This document shows, in pieces, positions 27,501 through 36,620 of a stretch of 41,429 bases of DNA; the stretch's first letter is position 1; each line of letters opens with the position of its first letter. The stretch is taken from contig DATLBY010000015.1 of the NCBI GenBank assembly GCA_035526665.1, positions 1-41,429 of the forward strand, given 5' to 3'. Source of the DNA: DATLBY01 sp035526665 (GTDB taxonomy: Bacteria > Acidobacteriota > Terriglobia > Bryobacterales > Bryobacteraceae). The notes beneath the pieces were generated by a model, which was not told the origin of the DNA, made no database searches, and was given only the letters and a program-made list of their open reading frames with translations. A program made the position numbers and the translations under genes.

Positions 27501-28037
27501 CTGGTGATCAGCCACTTGTATGATCTGCCTTTCGGTAAAGGTAAACGGTGGGCGCAGTCTGGCGTTGCCAACTGGCTGCTCGGGGGATGGCAGTGGAACG
27601 GCATCACCGTATTGCAAGCGGGCCGTCCTATCCTGATAACGGCCCCCGACAACACCGGCCTTCTCGATTTTTCTTATACAAACGGTCGTGCCGATCGCCT
27701 GAAGAGCGGGGTACTTGGCAGCGGCCAGTCTCTCGACCGCTGGTTCGATACCAGTTCTTTCAAAGCAGCCGCTCCCTACACGGTTCCTACCGACTCCCTC
27801 TCACAGCCTGACCTCAGGGGACCCGGCCGCAAGAGCTTCGATATGTCGCTGTTCAAAAACACACGCCCCCGCGAGTGGCTCAACGTGCAATTTCGGGCGG
27901 AGTTCTTCAATCTGTTCAACACTCCTTTTTTTGAAGCGCGCAACCAGACCACCGATGTCACCAACCCTGACTTCGGCCGCATCTTACAGGGATCTAATCC
28001 GCGGAATGTTCAGTTCGGGCTCCGATTGGTGTTTTGA
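24579..28037 (+). CDS. TonB-dependent receptor with carboxypeptidase-regulatory N-terminus (Oar-like)
   Basis: A 1,152-residue outer-membrane protein. Order: signal segment (YGCFFLLAYSAFPQG), CarboxypepD_reg domain (ISGTVSDTTQAIIPGVKVSL, residues about 30-110), plug (VVELPLLGRNPLQLASLSPG; EFGHAGGGVVNVATKSGTN) and a large beta-barrel ending in QFGLRLVF with a terminal aromatic. Such receptors import bulky substrates through energy from TonB-ExbBD. No SusD partner is adjacent, as usual for the Oar-like type. The start is supported by AAAGGAG eight bases upstream. It follows the two sugar-acid dehydratases, suggesting a role in uptake of an oligosaccharide or uronate, but the sequence does not show the ligand. 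A second receptor follows. Confidence 0.92.
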   Translation: MTLGRIRGPIMYGCFFLLAYSAFPQGERATISGTVSDTTQAIIPGVKVSLKNVATNSSATAESNSSGIYVFPSLSPGTYELTFEKEGFRTRRVSDIPLSTGLTATINAVMDVGSVSESVSVQASAVQLETQTSGLSSTVETRRVVELPLLGRNPLQLASLSPGVIPTSAQGGNGSGAIGSATNARISGGLAMQNAVLMDGGESRGFTSGGQSYSVPLESVAEFKVETASYSSEFGHAGGGVVNVATKSGTNQYHGVLYEFLRNDHLNANSWSNNRNNVPRGLFIRNEYGAAVGGRIIRDRTFFFANYEAIRQGSPDQFLATVPTAEQKAGDFSKTLDSQGRMIVVYDYLTTRSDPNNPGKFIRDPFPGNRIPEPRIHPISKNVLKYWPEPNRAGDGLANQRNYFLAGKNINPVDIWFARIDHQISTRHRLFGRTGGSQNDSFSTLAEQAFPAKTISSNPTRTALISLTSTFTPNILGEARISYTRLQFNSYPVSEGFDMATLGFGSNVTSNVLYKQFPQITVQQYNSGSGLVVSTFNASEIDQLGGATKTLAPQDTWHAQYHVTWVKGRHKIKSGADAQLLRMNGYNSQFSAGQYFFDRVYSQGPDPSASASNSGHGFASLLLGVPASGTLTFTPRMFLFQHYRAAYIHDDWRLTNRLTVNIGLRYEYTSPYAEKWGNIGQFDANGTEPVTGAKGVFKWVSPGGYHTDPNYKTFSPRLGLAYQLNSKTVIRTGAAILNAANNGLNAAATDFGSGTFVSNFLSLGPPNPAPFTPPVGGSWSNPFAAGFTYPQKGTTTFAGQNIRVDFPDHPLAYIANWNFGIQREITSSIIGEVAYVGSKITHLFWNRQENANDPLLLSQWGSRLEDVVPNPYFGKVTSGTLSFPTVRRKQLLRPFPQYQQILAIRRPYGDASYQSMTARVEKRYSSNLTLAVAYTLSKSISSTGESNTWVVGPSNALYDPKYNRSHEANDTPHRLVISHLYDLPFGKGKRWAQSGVANWLLGGWQWNGITVLQAGRPILITAPDNTGLLDFSYTNGRADRLKSGVLGSGQSLDRWFDTSSFKAAAPYTVPTDSLSQPDLRGPGRKSFDMSLFKNTRPREWLNVQFRAEFFNLFNTPFFEARNQTTDVTNPDFGRILQGSNPRNVQFGLRLVF

Positions 28038-28135
28038 GATGGGACGAATTTCGTGGCGTAAATCAATAGCCCGTTGAAGCAAGCGGATGGGTGGATGTAC
28101 CACACTGCGGCTTTTCAGGATGCAAGGAGTTTAGG

Positions 28136-31100
28136 ATGCATAAAACAGTAAAGTGGGTGCTGTCCGCCCTTTTCGCGTTCTTCACAATTTCCAGCCTGGC
28201 ACAGGGGCAAACCGGCGAAATTTCCGGCGCCGCCTTCGATTCCTCTGGAGGCGTAGTCACCGGAGCCGTCATCACGGTCACCAACCCCGCCACAAACACG
28301 CAGCGTACTGCGACTTCGAACGCTTCCGGCATTTACAACATCCCCGCGCTTCCGCCCGGCGTGTATAACGTGAAAATTGAATTTACCGGGTTCTCCTCGC
28401 AAACGCGCAATGGTATCGAGTTGCAAGTCGGCCAAGTTGCCCGCATCGACTTTACCCTCCAGGTCGGCAACGTCGCGGAGACGGTAAATGTCACCGGCGG
28501 CGCGCCGGTACTCGATACGGAGACCACGTCGGTAGGCACGGTGATTGAGAATCGCCGCATCGTCGAACTGCCCCTCAACGGCCGCAACTACCTGCAACTC
28601 GCCTCTCTGATTCCAGGCGCCACCACTATCGGTCCGGCCTCCTCGCAAGGCCAGCAGCGTATGGGCGGCGCCCGCAACAGCTTCGCGCTGAATGTAGCCG
28701 GACAACGGGTCCATTTCAATCATTATTCGCTCGACGGAATGGAAAACACGGACCCGAACTTCAACACGTATCTGTTCCTCCCCTCCATCGACGCGCTGCA
28801 GGAGTTTAAGGTTGAGTCCGGTGTCTTTGGCGCCGAATATGGCCGTGCCATCGCTCAAATCAACGTCTCCACTAAATCCGGTACAAATCAGTTTCACGGC
28901 GTGGCCTTTGAATTTCTGCGTAACTCGTATTTCGACGCGAAGAACTTTTTCGCGCGCGTCAATCCCCCCTTCAAGCGCAACCAGTATGGCGGAACTTTCT
29001 CCGGACCGGTCACGCTTCCGAAACTTTTCAATGGCAAGGACAAGCTGTTCTTCATGTTCAACTACGAAGGGCTGCGCGAGCGCCGTGCCCTCACACAGAC
29101 GAATACTCTGCCTGACGCCCGCTATCGCTCGGGGAACTTCGGCTTCCTGAATAAGGCTATCCGGGATCCGCTCAATCCAGGTCAGGTATTCGCGAATGGA
29201 ATCATTCCGGAGAGCCGTATCAGTCCGATATCCCGGAAGGTGCTAAATGACTTCTTTCCATTGCCCAATCAGGCCGGTACTGGCGCTTTGGGTCTTGCCG
29301 GCAACTATCTGAACGACGAGGGACGCCGTACCGACGGCGATCAATACACCTTCCGCGCTGATCTCACCGCGATTCAGAATCAAACCTTTTTCTTCCGCTT
29401 CAGCCAGACCAAGGAGCCGCAGTATATACCTTCGGCGATTGCCGGCCAGGGCAATGACGTTGCCATTCTAGGCCAACAAGGCATCCTAGGGCACACCATG
29501 GTCCTGGGAGCGAATAAGGTCAACGAGTTCAAGTTCGGCATGAACTACTTCAACTCGCGCAATATTCAGCAGCGGGCTTTCCAGCGCAACGTCGTCGGAG
29601 AGCTGGGATTGCAGGGCGTCTCTCAAGATCCGCTGTTCTGGGGAATTCCTGTCTTTCAGATCTCTGGATTTGCCAATGTTGGCGAATGTAACGACTGCCC
29701 GTTCGTTAATTGGAATACCACCTTCCAGGTCAGCGACAATTTCTCCTGGACGAGCGGCAAGCACAACGTCAAGGTCGGTGGAGAATATCGGCGGCTCCGC
29801 TACAACCAGATCGGCGCTGTGGTTCCGCGAGGGCGCTTCAGTTGGAACGGCCAGTATACCGGCGAACCCATGGCTGACATGCTGCTTGGCGTCATGTCCG
29901 GAACCGAAGGGCAGGTAGGCGCGCCCATCGCCAACTTCCGTAACACTTACCTCGCCGGTTACATTCAGGACACTTGGAAAATAACGCCCAAGTTGACCAT
30001 GAATTGGGGGCTTCGCTGGGAATATGAATCGCCCTTCTACGACAAGCACGATGCCATCGTGAACGTCGACTTCCGCTGGGACAACTCCATTGAACCCACC
30101 TTCGTCCGCGCAGGCACGGGCGATCTCAATGAGGGGAATCCCGCGTTCCCCGCGCCGCCAACCTGGAAACTGGTGCGCGACGGGCGATTCGGACGCGGAG
30201 CAGGCCGCCCCGACAAAAATGACTTTGGACCGCGCCTTGGGCTGGCATACCAATTGACATCAAAGACGGTGTTGCGCGCCGGCGGAGGTATCTACTACGT
30301 TCGCGACATCGGCAATGCGGTGTTTGATATCGTCCGCAATATTCCGTTCACCATCCGCCAGTCGGAAACCGCCAACACGCTTAGCCCCAACCTGACCTGG
30401 AACCGCCTCTTCACGCAAACCGGCGCCCCCAGCTTCCTGCTGATTAACCAGTACGGCGAGCCAACGTCCTACGTCGCTCAATGGCAGGCCTCCATTCAGC
30501 GCGAGCTGACACAGAACATGTCGCTCGAATTGACCTACATGGGTTCAGCCGGTATCAAATTGCGCCGGCTGGCGAGTTACAACCTGCCTCAGCCGGGTCC
30601 CGGCAACCCCAACAACAATCGCCCCTTTCCAAAATTCAATGGCGCCTTCCAGAATATGTACGCAGCAGCTCACTCCAACTACCATTCGTTGCAGGCGCGC
30701 CTGCAGCACCGGTTCGCGCACGGCTTCACGCTGCTGGGATCTTACGCCTATGCAAAGTCGATCGACAACGGATCTGGCGTCCGCACTACGGACGGTGACC
30801 CGCTTACGCCCATGGATCCGGACCGCGCGCTCTGGCGCGATCGCGGCCTCTCGGCGTTTGATTTCCGTCATCGACTGACCACTTCGTTTCTCTTCGAGAT
30901 GCCCTTCGGCAGAGGACGGCAGTTTGACATCATCAACCCCGTGGTCAATTCCATTTTCGGCGGCTGGCAACTGGGAGGTATCCTGACCTTCCAGAGCGGT
31001 TTCCCGTTCAGCCCGTTCTGCGGTCCTGGTAATATCCAGAACGGCGCCGGCGGCTGGTGTGCGCCCGACGCGATCGCCGGCGCAAACGGCAATGCGGGTC

Positions 31101-31432
31101 CTAAGAGTGTGGAGCAATACTTCAACACCGCAGCCTTCGTGGATCGTCTCGAACAGAACCCGGCCTCCATCACTGATTTTCGCTTCGGCACTGCCGGCCG
31201 CAATACTCTGATCGGGCCCGGAGTCGCCAGCCTGGATGCATCCGTCAACAAGGCCTTCAAGTGGAAAGAGGGTAGCCAGCAGTTGGATCTTCGCGGCGAA
31301 TTCTTTAACTTGCCGAATCATCCCGTCTTCGGGCAGCCTGGCAGCACGTTGCGTACACCGACCTACGGGGTGATTACCAGCACTCGCCTGGATTCCAGGC
31401 AAATTCAGGTAGCGCTTCGATACAGCTTCTGA
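28136..31432 (+). CDS. TonB-dependent receptor with carboxypeptidase-regulatory N-terminus (Oar-like)
   Basis: A 1,098-residue outer-membrane protein. Signal peptide (VLSALFAFFTISSLAQGQ), CarboxypepD_reg domain (GAAFDSSGGVVTGAVITV, about residues 25-105), plug with VELPLNGRNYLQLASLIPG and AEYGRAIAQINVSTKSGTN, and a barrel ending in VALRYSF. The start at 28136 is chosen because AAGGAG at 28124-28129 is six bases upstream and the signal peptide starts there; the GTG at 28091 is rejected. It is clearly related to the receptors at 7498 and 24579 but not a recent copy of either. The gap of 98 bases from the previous receptor has no terminator that I can see, so they may be cotranscribed. Confidence 0.92.
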   Translation: MHKTVKWVLSALFAFFTISSLAQGQTGEISGAAFDSSGGVVTGAVITVTNPATNTQRTATSNASGIYNIPALPPGVYNVKIEFTGFSSQTRNGIELQVGQVARIDFTLQVGNVAETVNVTGGAPVLDTETTSVGTVIENRRIVELPLNGRNYLQLASLIPGATTIGPASSQGQQRMGGARNSFALNVAGQRVHFNHYSLDGMENTDPNFNTYLFLPSIDALQEFKVESGVFGAEYGRAIAQINVSTKSGTNQFHGVAFEFLRNSYFDAKNFFARVNPPFKRNQYGGTFSGPVTLPKLFNGKDKLFFMFNYEGLRERRALTQTNTLPDARYRSGNFGFLNKAIRDPLNPGQVFANGIIPESRISPISRKVLNDFFPLPNQAGTGALGLAGNYLNDEGRRTDGDQYTFRADLTAIQNQTFFFRFSQTKEPQYIPSAIAGQGNDVAILGQQGILGHTMVLGANKVNEFKFGMNYFNSRNIQQRAFQRNVVGELGLQGVSQDPLFWGIPVFQISGFANVGECNDCPFVNWNTTFQVSDNFSWTSGKHNVKVGGEYRRLRYNQIGAVVPRGRFSWNGQYTGEPMADMLLGVMSGTEGQVGAPIANFRNTYLAGYIQDTWKITPKLTMNWGLRWEYESPFYDKHDAIVNVDFRWDNSIEPTFVRAGTGDLNEGNPAFPAPPTWKLVRDGRFGRGAGRPDKNDFGPRLGLAYQLTSKTVLRAGGGIYYVRDIGNAVFDIVRNIPFTIRQSETANTLSPNLTWNRLFTQTGAPSFLLINQYGEPTSYVAQWQASIQRELTQNMSLELTYMGSAGIKLRRLASYNLPQPGPGNPNNNRPFPKFNGAFQNMYAAAHSNYHSLQARLQHRFAHGFTLLGSYAYAKSIDNGSGVRTTDGDPLTPMDPDRALWRDRGLSAFDFRHRLTTSFLFEMPFGRGRQFDIINPVVNSIFGGWQLGGILTFQSGFPFSPFCGPGNIQNGAGGWCAPDAIAGANGNAGPKSVEQYFNTAAFVDRLEQNPASITDFRFGTAGRNTLIGPGVASLDASVNKAFKWKEGSQQLDLRGEFFNLPNHPVFGQPGSTLRTPTYGVITSTRLDSRQIQVALRYSF

Positions 31433-31477
31433 TTACGGAGCCATCCGGTTTTGGGCCGCTATCCTAGGGATAGACGG

Positions 31478-32476
31478 ATGCAGATCGATTTTAGTCCCCA
31501 GGGTATCTTCCTTCCGCAAATCGATCTCTGGCTCGATCCACAGGAGCGCTGCCAAAACGGCTGGCTCTCGCATGCCCACAGCGATCATGCCCGCGGCCTG
31601 CACTGCCATGTCATCGGCACCTCCCATACGCTGCGGATCTACCGCTTGCGCTGGCCCGCGGATCCCTCGGTCTCCCAAAACCTGGTCGCATTGGATTACG
31701 GCGAGTCCATCCATCACAACGGAGCGCGCCTGACCGCAATCCCGGCCGGTCACATCGTCGGAGCGGCCCAACTGTTGATCGAGTACGCGAACGAACGCAT
31801 CGTTTATACGGGGGACATCAAGCTCCATCCGCCGATCTGCGGCGCCGCCACCCAAATAGTTCCCTGTGACCGCCTGATCATTGAGTCCACCTTTGGAATC
31901 CCCATCTTTAACTTTCTCTCCCGGGAGCAGGCTGCCGGGCGCATGATTGCTTTTGCCTCTGCCTGCCTCAGTGACGGTGTTACTCCCGTCTTCATCGGTT
32001 ATCCGCTCGGCCGCGGGCAGGAGGCCGTCCACGTCCTGTGTAATGCGGGTGTTCCCACCGCCGTTCACGGCTCTATTGCCAGGCTGATTCCAGTGTATGA
32101 AGCTGCGGGTTATAGTTTTCCCGGTTGGCTGCCCTACGCGGCCCGCGAAACCGCCGGCAAGGCGCTGGTGGTGGTGCCGAACTTTCGTAGCGTGCTGGAG
32201 GCCTCCGGTAAAAATACCCGCTTGGCCTACGTGTCCGGCTGGGCCATGCTCGATAACGCCCGTTCGCGTATGGGAGCCGACGAGTTGATTCCATACTCCG
32301 ACCATGGGGATTTCGCGGAGCTGCTGGAGATCGTCGCAAGGAGCGGCGCCAGGGAAGTGGACGTGGTGCATGGCTATGCCGAGGCCTTCGCGCAAATCCT
32401 GAATCACCGTGGTATTCTGGCGCGAGCTCCGCACGCACTGGCGGCCCGTACCGATCAGGAGATGCCGGAGGGCTGA
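31478..32476 (+). CDS. Ligase-associated MBL-fold DNA exonuclease
   Basis: A 332-residue protein of the metallo-beta-lactamase/beta-CASP type. The metal motif HAHSDH occupies residues 32-37 (His32, His34, Asp36, His37), with further ligands in AGHIVGAAQ and YTGDIK. A beta-CASP-like segment follows, with the terminal motif YSDHGDF. In the bacterial four-gene Lhr-Lig-Exo-Pde cluster this member is the exonuclease. The ATG at 31478 starts MQIDFSPQGI, the expected first strand; the upstream TTG at 31451 is rejected. Its TGA overlaps the ligase ATG by one base, implying coupled translation. Confidence 0.92.
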   Translation: MQIDFSPQGIFLPQIDLWLDPQERCQNGWLSHAHSDHARGLHCHVIGTSHTLRIYRLRWPADPSVSQNLVALDYGESIHHNGARLTAIPAGHIVGAAQLLIEYANERIVYTGDIKLHPPICGAATQIVPCDRLIIESTFGIPIFNFLSREQAAGRMIAFASACLSDGVTPVFIGYPLGRGQEAVHVLCNAGVPTAVHGSIARLIPVYEAAGYSFPGWLPYAARETAGKALVVVPNFRSVLEASGKNTRLAYVSGWAMLDNARSRMGADELIPYSDHGDFAELLEIVARSGAREVDVVHGYAEAFAQILNHRGILARAPHALAARTDQEMPEG

Positions 32477-34104
32477 TGGATCGCCTCGCACAGACCTGTG
32501 AAGAGGTGGCCAGGAACTCTTCGCGTTTAAAGAAAATCGCCGTCATGGCGGCATACCTGCAGCCGCTCTCCGACGCCGATCTGGCGCGCGCGGTGAGGTT
32601 CCTTTCCTCCGGGCCTATCATCAGCAGCGATCGAAAATTCTCCGTGGGCGGCTCTATTTTGCGGCAGGCCGCCATTGCTGTCACCGGATGGGATCAGGAT
32701 ATCTACAGCCTCTGTTACCGCGAAGTCGGCGATACCGGCGAGACCATCGGCCTGCTGCTGCCTGGACGCACCGAAGGCCGCGTCATGTCACTTGCGGATG
32801 CCGAAATATATTACGCCCGCCTTTACAAAATGCCACGTGCGGCGGACAAGGCGGAGCTCCTCAAGGAGATTTTCGCGAGTCATCTGCCCACCACCATCAA
32901 GTACTTCGTAAAAATGATCACCGGTAACTTGCGAATCGGGCTGCAGGCGAAAATGGTGGAGGAGGCAGTGGCCTCCGCGACCGGAGTTCCGCACGAGAAG
33001 ATCCGCCAGGCCAATAACCGCCTGGGAGACCTGGCTCAAATCGCGCTGGCCGCCCGGCATGGCAACCTCCATCAAATCGAAGCGCGCCTGTTTCATCCCA
33101 TGGACTTTATGCTGGCCCGGCCCTTGGAAGATCTCGATGGCCTGCGCGATCCGGAAAACTACTACATCGAAGACAAATACGACGGGATTCGCTCCCAGGC
33201 ACATGTCGAAAACAAACGCGTCATGCTTTTCTCGCGCGGCATGGAGGAGGTGACGAACGGATTTCCGGAGATCGTTGCCGCCATGAAAACACTCCCCGGC
33301 AGCGCCGTTCTGGACGGCGAGATCCTGGCTTGGCGCGATGGCCACGCCATGGCCTTTACCGTCCTCCAGCAGCGTATCGCGCGCAAGAAAGTAGCGGCTG
33401 CCATGATGGAAGCCATTCCCGTTGTCTTCATGGCGTATGACGTTCTATATTACAACGGCCGGATGCTTGTGGATGCGCCGGTGGAGGAGCGCAGGGCCAT
33501 CCTGGAAACACTGTTGCACGATTGCTTGTCTCCTTTATTGCTGTCCCCACAAGCCCATGCGGAGACTACCGAAGACATCGATCGTGCTTTTGCCCAGGCA
33601 CGCGCTGACGGAAACGAAGGCCTTTTGCTCAAACGCCGCGCCAGCGTATATGAGCCGGGCCGGCGGACCGGCGCCTGGTGGAAGCTGAAGCGCCCCTACG
33701 GAACCCTGGATGTGGTGGTGACTGCCGCCGAGCAGGGGCATGGCAGGCGGGCGGCATCGCTGTCCGACTACACGTTCGCCGTGCGCTCCGGAGAGAAATT
33801 CGTCAACGTCGGAAAGGCCTACTCCGGCCTGACCGATCAGGAGATCCGCGATCTGACCAGGATCCTTCGCGCCGCCACGCTGGAGAGATTCGGCCGCGTA
33901 TCGCTGGTTCGTCCCGAAGTGGTGCTGGAGGTGGCCTTCGATGGAGTGCAGAAGAGCGCGCGTCATAAGAGTGGCTACGCCCTCAGGTTTCCGCGCATCC
34001 TCCGCTGGCGTGCCGACAAGACTGTCGCCGAATGTGATGACCTTGCGCGAGTGAAAGAGTTATATGAAGCCTCTCTGCGCGGTCCCCATCCGGGCCAGGC
34101 ATGA
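32476..34104 (+). CDS. ATP-dependent DNA ligase of the Lhr-associated repair cassette
   Basis: A 542-residue ligase. Residues about 1-200 form the N-terminal DNA-binding domain. The adenylation motif I is EDKYDGIR with nucleophile Lys234, followed by motif III (LFSRGMEEVTNGFPEI), motif IV (LDGEILAW), and motif V region GLLLKRR with WWKLKRPYG. Residues about 420-542 are an OB-fold. It seals nicks using ATP; bacteria use NAD-dependent LigA for replication, so this is a repair enzyme. There is no LigD-type polymerase or phosphoesterase module. It overlaps the exonuclease by one base and the helicase by four (ATGA). Confidence 0.95.
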   Translation: MDRLAQTCEEVARNSSRLKKIAVMAAYLQPLSDADLARAVRFLSSGPIISSDRKFSVGGSILRQAAIAVTGWDQDIYSLCYREVGDTGETIGLLLPGRTEGRVMSLADAEIYYARLYKMPRAADKAELLKEIFASHLPTTIKYFVKMITGNLRIGLQAKMVEEAVASATGVPHEKIRQANNRLGDLAQIALAARHGNLHQIEARLFHPMDFMLARPLEDLDGLRDPENYYIEDKYDGIRSQAHVENKRVMLFSRGMEEVTNGFPEIVAAMKTLPGSAVLDGEILAWRDGHAMAFTVLQQRIARKKVAAAMMEAIPVVFMAYDVLYYNGRMLVDAPVEERRAILETLLHDCLSPLLLSPQAHAETTEDIDRAFAQARADGNEGLLLKRRASVYEPGRRTGAWWKLKRPYGTLDVVVTAAEQGHGRRAASLSDYTFAVRSGEKFVNVGKAYSGLTDQEIRDLTRILRAATLERFGRVSLVRPEVVLEVAFDGVQKSARHKSGYALRFPRILRWRADKTVAECDDLARVKELYEASLRGPHPGQA

Positions 34105-36620
34105 AGTCCTGCGTTCACCAGCTCACTCCGCCGCTGCGGGAATGGTTTGCCCGCACCTTCGAATCCCCCAGTGAGATTCAGTCGAAGGCCCTGCCGCATA
34201 CGCTGGCCGGGCGCCATACTCTCATTCTGGCGCCCACAGGCAGCGGCAAGACTCTCTCGGCCTTCCTCTCCTGTTTGAACGAACTGGCTCTGGAAGCCGC
34301 CGGGCCGGGGCTCCCTAACGCCGTCTGCACTGTTTACGTCTCGCCCCTCCGCTCGCTCGGCCGCGATATTCATCGCAATCTGGAAAGTCCTCTGGCGGCG
34401 ATCAACGCCGCACTGCCACCGGCACGGCAGATACGCATGGAGGTCCGGTCCGGGGACACCGGGTTGGCGGAGCGGGGAAAGCAGACGCTCCGTCGTCCTC
34501 ACCTGTTATTGACCACGCCCGAAAGCCTGAGCGCTCTGCTGTCGCAAAAAGGCTGGAGAGACGGCTTTGAAACGCGCACCATCATCGTCGATGAAATACA
34601 TTCCTTCGCGGAGAACAAGCGCGGATCGCTGCTTGCGCTCACCATGGAACGGCTCGAAGCCAAAGCGCGGCGCAATCTGCAGCGAATCGGACTTTCCGCA
34701 ACGGCTTGGCCCACTGAAGTGATCACTCGGCTGCTTTGCGGCGCCCGCCCGTGCCAGGTCGCCAGCGTCGATGTACGCAAGGCGCATCGCCTGGAAATCG
34801 CCGTGCCTGCCGAGGATGGCTGGCTTCCGCCGGCCGGCTATAACCCCTACCGTGTTGCGCATACCGTGGCGGATCTGGTCGTCAAGGCACAGTGCAGTCT
34901 GGTATTTACCTCCACCCGCTCAGCCGCCGAAAAGCTGGGCCTGGCTTTGCGCGTGCTGCTTCCCCAGTGGGAGGAGCGTATCGGCGTCCATCATGCGTCG
35001 GTGGATCGCGGTTCGCGTCTCGCCATCGAAGCGGGGCTCGCGGATGGAAGCATGAAAGCGGTAGTCTGCTCCACCAGCCTGGAGCTCGGCGTCGATTTCC
35101 AAAGTGTCGATCAGGTTCTGCTGATTGGTACTCCGCGCGGCGTCAGCCGCGCCCTGCAGCGATTGGGACGCAGCGGTCATCGCGTGAACGGAGTAGCCGA
35201 GGGATCCGTAGTGCCTCTCAGCCTGCCCGATGTCATTCAGGCGATCGCCATCCGCCATGCCGCCTCGGCCGGACGTCTCGACACGCTCCGCACTCCAACC
35301 GCGCCATTCGATGTACTGGCCCAGGCGCTGCTCGGCATGAGTATCGAGCATCCCTGGTCCCTGGACGCCGCCTATGACCTGGTGCTCCGCAGTGGCCCGT
35401 ACTCCACTCTCAGCCGCCAGGACTTCAATGCCGTGATCCGCTATCTCAGCGGTGGAGGCAAAGTGCTGGAGGCATATGGTACCTATGGCAAAGTCCTGGT
35501 CCAGGACGATCGCTTCGAAGTCGCTGGTCCCAAGGTGGCTCGCGACTATTACTTAAACGTAGGCACCATCAGCGACGACTATCAGATCCGCATCGTGGGC
35601 CGTGGCAACAACCGCATGGGTGAGGTGGAAGAAAGTTTCCTCGCGTCTCTCCAGCCCGGTGAGGCCTTCACGATCGGTGGAAAAGCGGTAGTGGTGGAAC
35701 GGCTGCTGCAGAACACGGCCACGGTCAGGCCGGCTGCCGGTGAGCGCGTCCAGACTCCGCGCTGGATGGGCGGCAAGCTGTCTCTCACGGCGCGTCTCGC
35801 CCTGGAGGAACTCCACCTGCGGCGCGACTTGCGAATTGCCTGGGAGCGGGGCGGGGCAGCGCACTGCCGCCGCATTCTGTGCACTAAGTGGGGCGCGCAC
35901 CCGGACGTGATTCGGCGTGTGTTGACATTCTTGGACCGCCAGAACAAGGCCGCCCCCATACCCGTGGATTCACCCGTTCAGGTCGAGCGGGTCCGCGAAG
36001 GGCGTGCCCTGTTGATCCTGTTTCATGTTGTGGCGGGCCGCGCGATCAACCGTTCACTCGCCTGGGTGGTGGCCTCTCGCATCGGAGCTGCCGGAAGCAT
36101 CGTCGCCAATCATGACGACCACAGCTTTCTGCTTTCTATAAGTCCGAAGGACGCCCCCTCGGAGGAAACATTGCGGGCCGGCTTCGATCCGCGCGGATGG
36201 CGGGAGGAACTGCAAGCCGTGCTCGAAAGAACCGAGACTCTGGGCCGCAGCTTCCGCCCCGTTGCCGAGACGGGGCACCTGATTCCCCGGCGAACATTTC
36301 GCGGACCCACGCCGGCAAAGTCTTCGAGCTGGAATGCTTCGCTGCTCTACACCACGCTGCGAAAACACGAACCGGATCACCCTTTAGTGCGGGAGGCAAT
36401 CCGTGAAGTGATGGAGGACATGATGGACGTCGGCAACGCCGAGCGCACGGCGCAGCGAATCTTCGAGGCTCCCTGGGAAGTCTTCGATCTGCCGCGCCCG
36501 TCCCCGTTTGCTCTCCCGCTGTTTGCGGCATTCAGCCGCGAGACACTGCTGGCTCAGGATCCGGAACGCGCTCTGGATGAGATGGTGGCGTCCCTTTACG
36601 ACCGCTGGGCCGAGGCGTGA
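34101..36620 (+). CDS. lhr: Ligase-associated DEXH-box helicase, Lhr-type
   Basis: An 839-residue superfamily 2 helicase. The Q-like motif precedes Walker A (APTGSGKT), then TTPESL, Walker B box VDEIHSF, motif III GLSATAWP, motif IV FTSTRSAAE, motif V STSLELGVDF and motif VI QRLGRSGHR. A winged-helix and Lhr-core region follows from about residue 400. The length matches the short Lhr found in the repair cassette rather than the about 1,500-residue Lhr of E. coli. Lhr translocates 3' to 5' on single-stranded DNA and unwinds DNA:RNA hybrids. It starts inside the ligase end (ATGA) and its TGA overlaps the PdeM start. Confidence 0.95.
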   Translation: MKSCVHQLTPPLREWFARTFESPSEIQSKALPHTLAGRHTLILAPTGSGKTLSAFLSCLNELALEAAGPGLPNAVCTVYVSPLRSLGRDIHRNLESPLAAINAALPPARQIRMEVRSGDTGLAERGKQTLRRPHLLLTTPESLSALLSQKGWRDGFETRTIIVDEIHSFAENKRGSLLALTMERLEAKARRNLQRIGLSATAWPTEVITRLLCGARPCQVASVDVRKAHRLEIAVPAEDGWLPPAGYNPYRVAHTVADLVVKAQCSLVFTSTRSAAEKLGLALRVLLPQWEERIGVHHASVDRGSRLAIEAGLADGSMKAVVCSTSLELGVDFQSVDQVLLIGTPRGVSRALQRLGRSGHRVNGVAEGSVVPLSLPDVIQAIAIRHAASAGRLDTLRTPTAPFDVLAQALLGMSIEHPWSLDAAYDLVLRSGPYSTLSRQDFNAVIRYLSGGGKVLEAYGTYGKVLVQDDRFEVAGPKVARDYYLNVGTISDDYQIRIVGRGNNRMGEVEESFLASLQPGEAFTIGGKAVVVERLLQNTATVRPAAGERVQTPRWMGGKLSLTARLALEELHLRRDLRIAWERGGAAHCRRILCTKWGAHPDVIRRVLTFLDRQNKAAPIPVDSPVQVERVREGRALLILFHVVAGRAINRSLAWVVASRIGAAGSIVANHDDHSFLLSISPKDAPSEETLRAGFDPRGWREELQAVLERTETLGRSFRPVAETGHLIPRRTFRGPTPAKSSSWNASLLYTTLRKHEPDHPLVREAIREVMEDMMDVGNAERTAQRIFEAPWEVFDLPRPSPFALPLFAAFSRETLLAQDPERALDEMVASLYDRWAEA

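Noticed and set aside
31433..32491. Long open frame (352 codons) on the minus strand opposite the exonuclease gene
   Set aside because: It is the antisense shadow of a gene with clear metal-binding motifs; its translation has no recognisable domain.
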